Source of the DNA: Eleftheria terrae | GTDB taxonomy: Bacteria; Pseudomonadota; Gammaproteobacteria; Burkholderiales; Burkholderiaceae_C | Direction: 5' to 3' | NCBI RefSeq assembly: GCF_030419005.1 | Contig: NZ_CP106951.1 | Location: 3,472,001-3,536,000, forward strand | DNA: 64,000 bases | In this document: positions 37,739 through 46,192 of the stretch, one piece after another | Numbering within the stretch: the first letter of the stretch is position 1 | Layout: every line of letters starts with the position of its first letter | The notes under the pieces: generated by a model | Seen by the model: the letters and a program-made list of their open reading frames with translations, nothing else | Told to the model about the DNA's origin: nothing | Database searches by the model: none | Position numbers and translations under genes: made by a program

Positions 37739-38950
37739 ATGTCCATCAGCCAGAAGATCCGTTCCGCAGACGCCTTGTTGAATTGCCTGGACGCTGTCCG
37801 GAACGGTCCGGCCCTCGGGCTGTTGCTGGCGACGTTCTCGATCTCGGGGTTGCTGCTGGCGATGACCCAGCAGGCCGACGCCCGTGGACAGACATTGCCC
37901 AGCCTGCTGTACGGCTTGCTGGCCCTGGCGGCCGCCTTCTACGGCGGCAATGCGGCCGGCATCGTCATCATGGATGACGCCAAGGGGCGCCCTCGCCGCT
38001 CCGCGGGGGAAGCGCTGAAAGCGGCGATGAGCACCGCTCACCGGTTGCTGGGCGTCCTGGTGCTGGCGGCCCTCGGCTACGGCCTCGGTGCGCTGGCCAT
38101 CTCGGTGGTGCTGGTGGTCTGCAAGACGCCGCTGTTCGGGCCCTTGGCGTTCACCCTGGTGATGCCCGTGGCCGTGGTGATCTGTGGCATCGCGCTGCTG
38201 GCGCTGCCCACCATCATCATGCCGCTCGCGGCGCCGGCCGTCTGGGACGGTGCCAGCACCCTTCAGTGCGCCAGCCGGCTGCTGATCATTGCGCGGGAGC
38301 GCTTGCTCGGCGTGGTGGTGATGATGCTGGTCGTCGGTGTCCTGACCTGGTTGGTGGGCGGCATGGTCGGTTTTGTCGTCAAGACCGGCGGCCATGCGGT
38401 GGCCCGGCTGGCCGGCATGGTGCTGGGCGAGGATGCGGCCCTCAACCAGATGATGGCCGGGCTGTTCGGCCTGGGCCTGCGCAGCCTGGCCAGTGCCGGC
38501 GTGCCGGTGAGCAGCCCCTATGCCGTGGCGGCCCTGATCGGCGGCGGGGTGGTGTTTGCGGTCAGCCTGGTGCTGCCCAGCCTGGTCTATTTGCGGGGCG
38601 CTTGTGCGGTCTACCTGTCGCACGTGGATGCGGCCTTGGCCTACGAGCAGCCGGCTGCCTTCCGCAAGACCGATGCGCAGGAGCCGCCGCCGCCCCCGGT
38701 TTCCTCCCCGGCCCGTCCGGTGGTGGGGCGCGGCATCCTGGCGCCGCCGCCTCAACCCAGCGGGCTGGACACCACCATCACCATGGCGCGTTCGCCGCTG
38801 GCCACGGAACGGGGCGCTGCCCGGGGCGTGGACGTCGATCTGCTGCTCGATGACCTGCAGCCGCCCGCCTGCGCGGTGTGTGGCCACCCGGTGCAGCGTG
38901 AAGACCGCTTCTGCGGCGTCTGTGGCGCACCGCAGCCGCCGCGCGAATGA
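37739..38950 (+). CDS. Polytopic membrane protein with C-terminal zinc ribbon
   Basis: A 403-residue hypothetical protein. There are about six to seven hydrophobic segments between residues 25 and 290 (such as GLLLATFSISGLLLAM and LLGVLVLAALGYGLGALAISVVLVV), then a Pro-rich cytoplasmic tail ending in a zinc ribbon CAVC...CGVC (C378, C381, C392, C395). It follows the double zinc-ribbon gene by 56 bp in the same direction; the shared ribbon type suggests the two work together in the membrane. Function unknown. Confidence 0.75.
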   Translation: MSISQKIRSADALLNCLDAVRNGPALGLLLATFSISGLLLAMTQQADARGQTLPSLLYGLLALAAAFYGGNAAGIVIMDDAKGRPRRSAGEALKAAMSTAHRLLGVLVLAALGYGLGALAISVVLVVCKTPLFGPLAFTLVMPVAVVICGIALLALPTIIMPLAAPAVWDGASTLQCASRLLIIARERLLGVVVMMLVVGVLTWLVGGMVGFVVKTGGHAVARLAGMVLGEDAALNQMMAGLFGLGLRSLASAGVPVSSPYAVAALIGGGVVFAVSLVLPSLVYLRGACAVYLSHVDAALAYEQPAAFRKTDAQEPPPPPVSSPARPVVGRGILAPPPQPSGLDTTITMARSPLATERGAARGVDVDLLLDDLQPPACAVCGHPVQREDRFCGVCGAPQPPRE

Positions 38951-38980
38951 GCGACCCTCCGGCCGTGGCCGGCTGAGCCG

Positions 38981-39763
38981 ATGAGCCTGCGCATTGCGTC
39001 CCTGGTGCCCTCGGTCACCGAGTTGCTGGCCGACCTCGGCCTGATCCCCTGGCTGGTGGCTCGCACCGGTTTCTGCATCCATCCTCGTGACGGCCTCGCC
39101 GCGGTACCCAAGGTGGGCGGGACCAAGGACGTCAACCTCGCCAAGTTGCGCCGCCTGGCGCCCAGCCATGTGGTGGTCAATGTCGACGAGAACGAGCGCC
39201 CGACGGTGGACGCCCTGCGCGCCTTCGTGCCCAACGTGATCGTCACGCATCCCTGCGGCCCGCAGGACAATTTTGCGCTGTACCGGCAGATGGCCGACAT
39301 CTTCGGTGAGCTGCCCGAGGTGCGCTCTCGGGCCGAAGCCCTGTGCGCTGCGTTGCAGCAGGCGCTGGACACGGTGGTCCCCCTGCCGCCCCGGAATGTC
39401 TTGTATTGCATCTGGCGGGAGCCTTGGATGACCGTCGCGCGCGACACCTATGTGTCGCGCATGCTGGCCTTGCTCGGCTGGCAGACGCTGCCCGCGCTGG
39501 ACGGCGGGCCGAGCGGCGCTGCCCGCTATCCGGCCTTTGATTGGCGGGACGACTGGCTGGGCAGCGTGGACGAGGTGTTGTTGAGCAGCGAACCCTATCG
39601 CTTCGGGCCCGCCCATGTCGAAGAGGTGAAGGCCCGGCTCGCCGCCGAAGGCCGGCGAGCCGCGGTGCGACTGGTCGATGGCGAAATGCTCAGCTGGTAT
39701 GGCAGCCGCGCCATCGAAGGCGTGCGCTACCTCCAGCGTTTGGCACGCGAGCCAGCCGGCTGA
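38981..39763 (+). CDS. BtuF-like periplasmic-binding-fold protein (helical backbone metal receptor)
   Basis: A 260-residue protein of the BtuF/FepB-type binding-protein fold: RIASLVPSVTELLADLGL at the N-terminus, VGGTKDVNLAKLRRLAPSHVVVN in the first lobe and DEVLLSSEPYRF in the second. Unlike exported BtuF it shows no signal peptide, so it is probably cytoplasmic; proteins of this kind are annotated as cobalamin-binding. No transporter genes adjoin it. A cobalamin adenosyltransferase is encoded 5 kb away. Confidence 0.78.
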   Translation: MSLRIASLVPSVTELLADLGLIPWLVARTGFCIHPRDGLAAVPKVGGTKDVNLAKLRRLAPSHVVVNVDENERPTVDALRAFVPNVIVTHPCGPQDNFALYRQMADIFGELPEVRSRAEALCAALQQALDTVVPLPPRNVLYCIWREPWMTVARDTYVSRMLALLGWQTLPALDGGPSGAARYPAFDWRDDWLGSVDEVLLSSEPYRFGPAHVEEVKARLAAEGRRAAVRLVDGEMLSWYGSRAIEGVRYLQRLAREPAG

Positions 39764-39882
39764 GGGGGCATACCGGCCGGATGCTGCCTGGGCCCTGCCG
39801 CAGCGACCGGCTGTCTCCCCTGCGCAGAGCGGGGTGTCGGCGCGGCGTGCACGCGCCAGGATCAGCGCCCTACAATGATTCG

Positions 39883-41346
<1,464 letters not shown>

Positions 41347-41499
41347 CCCGCGAGAGCTTGGGCCTGGCGCCAACGGTGCCGGGCCGGGAGTGAGAGCTTT
41401 CTCACGTCGGCCGCCGCTCGCTCGCGCACCTGCTTGCGAGCGGGTGCGCGACCGGCTACGCTGGCGCGACCACGCGTCATCGCGGCACGTGGATTGCCG

Positions 41500-42006
41500 A
41501 TGTCTGACGATACCCCGCCGCCTCTTCCGCCTCGCATCCCGCCCGACCCGGCCGTGATCGAGCGCGCGGAGCGTATCAACTCCGACCTGATGAAGTTCGT
41601 GCGCCAGGTGCGCACGGCCACCGGACCGGTGCGGGCCAAGCTGCAGCAGGACATGCGGCAGCGGCTGGAGGCCGAGCGCTCGGTGCTGCTCGGTGGGCAG
41701 CAGGTCATTCCCGAAACGCTGCGGCACTATGCGGTGACCTTCACCGAGGTGCAGTGGCTGCTGGACGTCTGGATCGAGGCGACCGAGCGCAACAGCGACG
41801 ACCTCGAGTTCCGTCGCGATTTCATCGACGTAGCGACCCGGATGCTGGGCGAGCTCGAAGTATTGCGCCAGCCCGACCCGGCCTTGGATCCACCGAGCCG
41901 CAAGCCCGGTTGGTGGGCAGCCATCACGCGGGGTCTGCGGCCGGCGTCGCCTGGCGGGGCGGCATCGCCCGGATTGCCGCCGATAGAGCCGGACATCCTG
42001 ATCTGA
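41500..42006 (+). CDS. Hypothetical helical protein
   Basis: A 168-residue soluble protein with a Pro-rich start (DDTPPPLPPRIPPDP), a predominantly helical middle rich in Glu/Arg/Leu (about 20-130, e.g. RAKLQQDMRQRLEAERSVLLGG) and a Pro/Gly tail. I do not recognise the family. It lies between tldD and the aroG leader, in the same direction as both. Confidence 0.55.
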   Translation: MSDDTPPPLPPRIPPDPAVIERAERINSDLMKFVRQVRTATGPVRAKLQQDMRQRLEAERSVLLGGQQVIPETLRHYAVTFTEVQWLLDVWIEATERNSDDLEFRRDFIDVATRMLGELEVLRQPDPALDPPSRKPGWWAAITRGLRPASPGGAASPGLPPIEPDILI

Positions 42007-42044
42007 GCTGCCGCAAAGATCCGGCAGTCCCCCGACGGAAGGGC

Positions 42045-42075
42045 TTGACGGCCTTTCGACATCGCGTGCTACATT
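42045..42075 (+). promoter_or_regulatory. Promoter of the aroG leader
   Basis: TTGACG (42045-42050) and TACATT (42070-42075), spacer 19, with TG one base upstream of the -10 (extended -10 type). The predicted transcript start falls at about the leader ATG (42083). Confidence 0.55.
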
Positions 42076-42082
42076 ACCGCCC

Positions 42083-42154
42083 ATGTCTCGCGCTTACGCC
42101 TTCTTTTACTTTTGGTTCTCGCACCGCACCGGCGGAGGAGAGGCAAGCGCGTAA
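42083..42154 (+). CDS. Aromatic-rich leader peptide for DAHP synthase attenuation
   Basis: A 23-residue open frame beginning MSRAYAFFYFWF and ending in TAA. Seven of the eight residues 5-12 are aromatic (Y, F, F, Y, F, W, F), a composition expected for a regulatory leader sensing Phe/Tyr/Trp-tRNA charging and improbable by chance. It is followed by a terminator hairpin (42184-42211) and then by the DAHP synthase gene. No Shine-Dalgarno is visible and the predicted transcript start coincides with the ATG, so translation may be leaderless. Confidence 0.82.
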   Translation: MSRAYAFFYFWFSHRTGGGEASA

Positions 42155-42183
42155 CTGAAGACGAGCAAACCGAATCCAGAAAA

Positions 42184-42211
42184 CCGCCGGGGCCCCCCGG
42201 CGGTTTTTTTT
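42184..42211 (+). terminator. Attenuator hairpin before DAHP synthase
   Basis: CCGCCGGG (42184-42191) pairs with CCCGGCGG (42196-42203), flanked by an A-run and an eight-base T-run. CCGGCGG inside the leader frame (42129-42135) is exactly complementary to CCGCCGG (42184-42190), so an antiterminator alternative exists. Confidence 0.88.
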
Positions 42212-42257
42212 CGCCCGTCCGCCCTCGCAGCCCGCTCAAACCAGGAGAACACGACCC

Positions 42258-43376
42258 ATGAACGCCCAGTCCACCAGCGCCGTCGAGGGTTGGTATGCGC
42301 CAGTCGACAAGACCTCGCAGACCGATGACGAAAGGATCAAGGACGTGACGCCGCTGCCGCCCCCGGAACATCTGATCCGGTTTTTCCCCATCCGTGGTAC
42401 CCAAGTCGAAACCCTGGTGGGTGAAACGCGCCAGCGCATCCGCAAGATCATGGCGCACCAGGACGACCGGCTGCTCGTGATCATCGGTCCCTGCTCCATC
42501 CATGATCCTGTCGCCGCGGTCGAATATGCCCGGCGCCTGTTGCCGATGCGCGAGAAGTACGCCCACACCCTCGAAATCGTGATGCGGGTCTACTTCGAGA
42601 AGCCCCGCACCACGGTCGGCTGGAAGGGCCTGATCAACGATCCGTACCTGGACGAGAGCTACCGCATCGACGAGGGTCTGCGTATCGCCCGGCAGTTGCT
42701 GATCGACATCAACCGCGTCGGCGTGCCCGCCGGCAGCGAGTTCCTGGACGTGATCTCGCCGCAGTACATCGGCGACCTGATTGCCTGGGGCGCCATCGGG
42801 GCGCGAACCACCGAGAGCCAGGTGCACCGCGAACTGGCGTCCGGCCTGTCAGCACCGATCGGCTTCAAGAACGGCACCGATGGCAACATCAAGATCGCCA
42901 CCGATGCGATCCAGGCCGCTGGCCGGCCGCACCACTTCCTGTCGGTGCACAAGAACGGTCAGGTCGCCATCGTCGAGACCAGCGGCAACAAGGATTGTCA
43001 CGTGATCCTGCGTGGTGGCAAGGCGCCGAACTATGACGCGGCCAGCGTGCAGGCCGCCTGCCACGACCTGGAGGCCGCCCGACTGCCGACGACCTTGATG
43101 GTGGACTGCTCGCACGCCAATTCCAGCAAGCAGCACAAGCGCCAGGTCGTCGTTGCACGCGACATCGCCGACCAGGTGGCAGCAGGTTCCAAGCGCGTGT
43201 TCGGGGTGATGGTGGAAAGCCACCTCCATGAAGGCGCCCAGAAGTTCAACCCGGGCAAGGACGACCCGCGCAAGCTGGAATACGGCAAGAGCATCACCGA
43301 CGCCTGCATTGGCTGGGATGATTCCGCCGAGGTGCTCGACATCCTCTCCGAAGCGGTGAAACGGCGGCGCGACTGA
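42258..43376 (+). CDS. aroG: 3-deoxy-7-phosphoheptulonate (DAHP) synthase, class I
   Basis: Entry enzyme of the shikimate pathway: PEP + erythrose-4-P to DAHP. The 372-residue protein has LLVIIGPCSIHDPVAAVEYARRL, FEKPRTTVGWKGLINDP, VGVPAGSEFLDVISPQYIGDL, and metal/substrate motifs HVILRGGKAPNY and VDCSHANSSK, as in AroF/AroG/AroH (feedback-regulated type I alpha). Which amino acid inhibits it is not decided; the symbol follows general similarity to the Phe-sensitive form. AGGAG precedes the ATG. It is controlled by the leader peptide/attenuator immediately upstream. Confidence 0.93.
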   Translation: MNAQSTSAVEGWYAPVDKTSQTDDERIKDVTPLPPPEHLIRFFPIRGTQVETLVGETRQRIRKIMAHQDDRLLVIIGPCSIHDPVAAVEYARRLLPMREKYAHTLEIVMRVYFEKPRTTVGWKGLINDPYLDESYRIDEGLRIARQLLIDINRVGVPAGSEFLDVISPQYIGDLIAWGAIGARTTESQVHRELASGLSAPIGFKNGTDGNIKIATDAIQAAGRPHHFLSVHKNGQVAIVETSGNKDCHVILRGGKAPNYDAASVQAACHDLEAARLPTTLMVDCSHANSSKQHKRQVVVARDIADQVAAGSKRVFGVMVESHLHEGAQKFNPGKDDPRKLEYGKSITDACIGWDDSAEVLDILSEAVKRRRD

Positions 43377-43867
43377 GCCCGGCCTGGGGACGACTGCGAT
43401 CGTGTTGCGCTCTGATGGGGGCATGTAAGCGCAGTAAGGAGCAGCAAGAAGGCTGGCGCCGATCGGACTGCCGTAGTGCAATGCAGCCATGACGTCGAAG
43501 TGACGGCTGCGCCTGATGGCAGCGCGACGATCATTCCGGGTGCGAGCCCAGGATGGTGTTGCTGCCCGAGCGCCCGCCGGGAGTGCTTCGGCCTCGCCGA
43601 TTCCTTGTTCCTCTGATTGTCTGATTTCCCTCAGCAGAGCCCACACCAAGTGGGATCCGCCCGCCTCGGTTCTGACGAGCCTTGGCGGGTTTTTTTTGCC
43701 TCAGCGTTAGTCAGTGCACCATTCGCTTGTGGAGGTGTGCGTGTGCTTACCTTCTTCTCTTGCGCTGCATTTGCTGGTGTAACGCGGGTAAGGTGGAGAA
43801 AAACTGCTGGCTTGTGAGACAGTCGGCCGGTTCAATGGCGACTAATTTTCATCATTGAGGAAGGCCA
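43377..43867. other. Intergenic region after aroG
   Basis: About 490 bp without a convincing protein gene. It contains a small hairpin CCCAC-N5-GTGGG (43640-43654) followed by a strong terminator (43660-43697). Either a long aroG 3' UTR or a small RNA could end there. Confidence 0.5.
43660..43697 (+). terminator. Intrinsic terminator far downstream of aroG
   Basis: CCCGCC (43660-43665) pairs with GGCGGG (43684-43689) with a stem-loop interior, followed by eight Ts. About 280 bases after the aroG stop. Confidence 0.75.
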
Positions 43868-44182
43868 ATGTCCCGTTCCCCGACCCCCGTCTTTGATCGC
43901 AGCATGGTGGAGCAAGCCCGTCGCGTGTTGCTTGTGACCCTGGGCGCATTGGCGCTGGGCGTGCAGGCACAGACGCCACCCGGCAGTGCGCCGGTGCCCA
44001 AGGACAGTTCCATTCAAGCCTTGTTCGTGCGCATTGACGTCGACAAGGACGGCAAGCTGAGCCGCGACGAGGCAACCCGCCTGCCAGCCATTTCGGCCCG
44101 TTTCGACGAGCTCGATGTCGACACCGACGGCACGTTGAGCCCGAGTGAATTCCACACCGGTGCCACGGCACCGATGCGCTGA
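43868..44182 (+). CDS. Exported EF-hand protein
   Basis: A 104-residue protein with a Sec signal (RRVLLVTLGALALGVQAQ) and two EF-hand loops: DVDKDGKLSRDE (57-68) and DVDTDGTLSPSE (83-94), each with acidic residues at positions 1, 3, 5 and 12 of the loop. Expected to bind calcium in the periplasm. AGGAAGG precedes the ATG. Small bacterial proteins of this kind have no firm function. Convergent with the cobalamin adenosyltransferase gene, 22 bases apart. Confidence 0.85.
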   Translation: MSRSPTPVFDRSMVEQARRVLLVTLGALALGVQAQTPPGSAPVPKDSSIQALFVRIDVDKDGKLSRDEATRLPAISARFDELDVDTDGTLSPSEFHTGATAPMR

Positions 44183-44204
44183 CGCGAGCGATTCGCTGGC
44201 CTCT

Positions 44205-44783
44205 TCAGTCTGCGTTGGCGCGCCGGAGGCGTTCGCTGTTCCAGTAGACGTCGTCGCCACCCTGGCCGTCCAGGTTGGCCCGGTTGAGCACACGGGCGAG
44301 CACGAACAAGAGGTCCGACAATCGATTGAGGTAATGCCGCGGGGTGTCGCGCACCGGCGTTTCGCTGCCGAGCGCCACCACAGCACGCTCGGCCCGGCGC
44401 GCCACGGTGCGAGCCACATGGGCGAGCGCCGCGCTGCGAGTGCCAGCGGGCAGGATGAATTCCTTCAACCGGGGCAGGGCAGCGTTGTGGTGGACGAGTG
44501 CCTGATCGAGATGCAGCACCGCTTCCGCGGCCAGCAATTCATGGCCTGGCATCGAGAGTTCGCCGCCGAGGTTGAACAACTCGTGCTGTACGACGACCAG
44601 CAGGTCGCGCACCTCCTGTGGCAGCGGCTCGGCCAGCAGCACACCGAGGTGCGAATTCAGCTCGTCCACATCGCCCATCGCATGCACACGAAGGTGGTCC
44701 TTGCGAACACGGCTGCCATCTCCGAGGCCGGTGCTGCCATCGTCGCCGGTGCGCGTGGCAATTTGAGTGAGTCGGTTGCCCAT
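44205..44783 (-). CDS. Cob(I)yrinic acid/cobalamin adenosyltransferase, PduO type
   Basis: A 192-residue ATP:cob(I)alamin adenosyltransferase of the PduO/MMAB family. The ATP-binding N-terminus is TRTGDDGSTGLGDGSRVRK; VHAMGDVDELNSHLGVL and the C-terminal RTVARRAERAVVAL...LNRLSDLLFVLARVLN are diagnostic. Start MGNRLTQIA is the usual one. It should make adenosylcobalamin for B12-dependent enzymes. No other B12 genes adjoin it except the BtuF-like gene about 5 kb away. Confidence 0.92.
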   Translation of the reverse strand: MGNRLTQIATRTGDDGSTGLGDGSRVRKDHLRVHAMGDVDELNSHLGVLLAEPLPQEVRDLLVVVQHELFNLGGELSMPGHELLAAEAVLHLDQALVHHNAALPRLKEFILPAGTRSAALAHVARTVARRAERAVVALGSETPVRDTPRHYLNRLSDLLFVLARVLNRANLDGQGGDDVYWNSERLRRANAD

Positions 44784-44830
44784 GGGTGGATCGTAGTCGA
44801 TTGAGCCTTGGGGTGGGGCCGGCCAGCTAC

Positions 44831-45304
44831 CTATCGTGCTCCGGAGCCTGGTGGGAGAGTCGGTCCTTCGAACCGGCAGTCGGGGCAATAGAGGAAGAAC
44901 TCCTTCCCACTATTTAGCAGGATTGTCCCGGCGAGGTATTCCTGAATTCCCCACGTGCCGCTTACCCCGTTCGCAAAAACCACCTTGCCGGCGGCGTAGC
45001 AAGGGGCCCAGTCCAACTCGTGGAGGTAGTCCTGTCGGGAAACCTGGCGTGCACGTTTCAAATAACGTAGGACATCCCGTTTCGTCAGAAGAAAATGATC
45101 GCAATTTCCTGGAGCGTCCTTCGCGGCAGTTGCTTTCATGCCATTTCTATCGATCTCAACTGATTTGATAGCAGGAAGTTTCAGAGGGAAGGTCTTCGGT
45201 TCGAATGCCGACAATGAGTCGTTCGGTGATGCGCGCAAGAGCGTGGTCAGTGATAGCGCGGCCAGCAAGCCTATGATCTTGGAAGAAGTTGAGATCAGCG
45301 CCAT
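44831..45304 (-). CDS. Secreted hypothetical protein, candidate immunity partner of amidase
   Basis: A 157-residue protein with a hydrophobic N-terminal signal (SSKIIGLLAALSLTTLLRASP) and a C-terminal domain containing LDWAPCYAAGKVVFANGVSGTWGIQEY and FFLYCPDCRFEG (paired cysteines). It is predicted to be periplasmic. Its ATG overlaps the amidase stop by ten bases, so the two genes are coupled. Base composition is lower in GC than the neighbouring core genes. I do not recognise a named family; a periplasmic partner next to a signal-less peptidoglycan amidase is the usual layout of an effector-immunity pair (inference). Confidence 0.65.
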   Translation of the reverse strand: MALISTSSKIIGLLAALSLTTLLRASPNDSLSAFEPKTFPLKLPAIKSVEIDRNGMKATAAKDAPGNCDHFLLTKRDVLRYLKRARQVSRQDYLHELDWAPCYAAGKVVFANGVSGTWGIQEYLAGTILLNSGKEFFLYCPDCRFEGPTLPPGSGAR

Positions 45305-45900
45305 GTTGCTGTCGCGGCCTCTGTAAGATTCTTGTATGCGACGGTCGGGTGGCGGAAAACCTCGGACATTGGTACCCTGAGAGCCAATGTCAGAATCTGA
45401 ACCAGCCACTTCAGAGAGCGGTTCTGTGCATCACTGACCTGCTCATAGATCCGGTCGACGGGATTGGCTGTGGCGTTGACCGAGTACGACATGCCAACGA
45501 TCTCTATGCCAATGGCATCCTTGTTTGACGGATACCGGTCAGGTACTTCCTTTTCCTGCTCCCTCCGATGTTCGCGCCTCGAATTGAACTTTTTCAACGC
45601 CTCCATGTCGGCAGGCGAACAACGGTGTTCCGCCAAGCAGCGCGCCTTCATCAGCCCAACATGGGGCGTTGCAGCAAATATCGAAGCCGTTTGATAGATG
45701 GTCCCGTCCCGGTCGATCAGAAAGTGTGCGCCGTTCGCATTCGAAGCACGATAGCTATTGAGGGTTGAGCTGGCGGTCGGGGAGTCGGTTTGGTGAACAA
45801 TGATTCCTCGCACCACCCGCATTGCGCTGCCCTCAATAGTGGGGCGAATGGCCAGAACGATGCGTGGATCTATAAGGTGGCCCTTCTGATTGATTTGCAT
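45295..45900 (-). CDS. N-acetylmuramoyl-L-alanine amidase (Amidase_2/PGRP-like)
   Basis: A 201-residue peptidoglycan amidase of the Amidase_2 fold. Zinc ligands are H36 (GIIVHQTDSP) and H184 (FRHPTVAYKNLTEA), with E194 ten residues after H184, where AmpD has Asp; H80 lies in ATPHVG, and E133 in GIEIVG. No signal peptide is present, so it is either cytoplasmic like AmpD or exported by a secretion system. GC is lower than in surrounding genes. The secreted partner gene follows directly. Phage lysin or AmpD-like recycling enzyme are alternatives; no phage genes are near. Confidence 0.78.
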   Translation of the reverse strand: MQINQKGHLIDPRIVLAIRPTIEGSAMRVVRGIIVHQTDSPTASSTLNSYRASNANGAHFLIDRDGTIYQTASIFAATPHVGLMKARCLAEHRCSPADMEALKKFNSRREHRREQEKEVPDRYPSNKDAIGIEIVGMSYSVNATANPVDRIYEQVSDAQNRSLKWLVQILTLALRVPMSEVFRHPTVAYKNLTEAATATWR

Positions 45901-46192
45901 ATTTCCCCCTCAAATGGACTGCCCTTCAACATCAGTCGATCGTCTCAGATTCTTCTCGCAATACCGAAATGGCGGGAGAGTCAGGAGCGGGTGATTGAAG
46001 GAAGCGGCGATAACTTGCTGCAGGCAGAGACTCCATCGGCTCACAAAGCCCGTGTTTGTTCTAGGCATCCTTCACTCTAGGAATGCGATACGCTTGATGC
46101 CCTGGACTTATTGAAACCAACGTCGAATTTTGTGTCTTCGGCTTACGGCGCGGGGATGCAGATAAACAACCGCCGAGCGATATTGGAACCCC

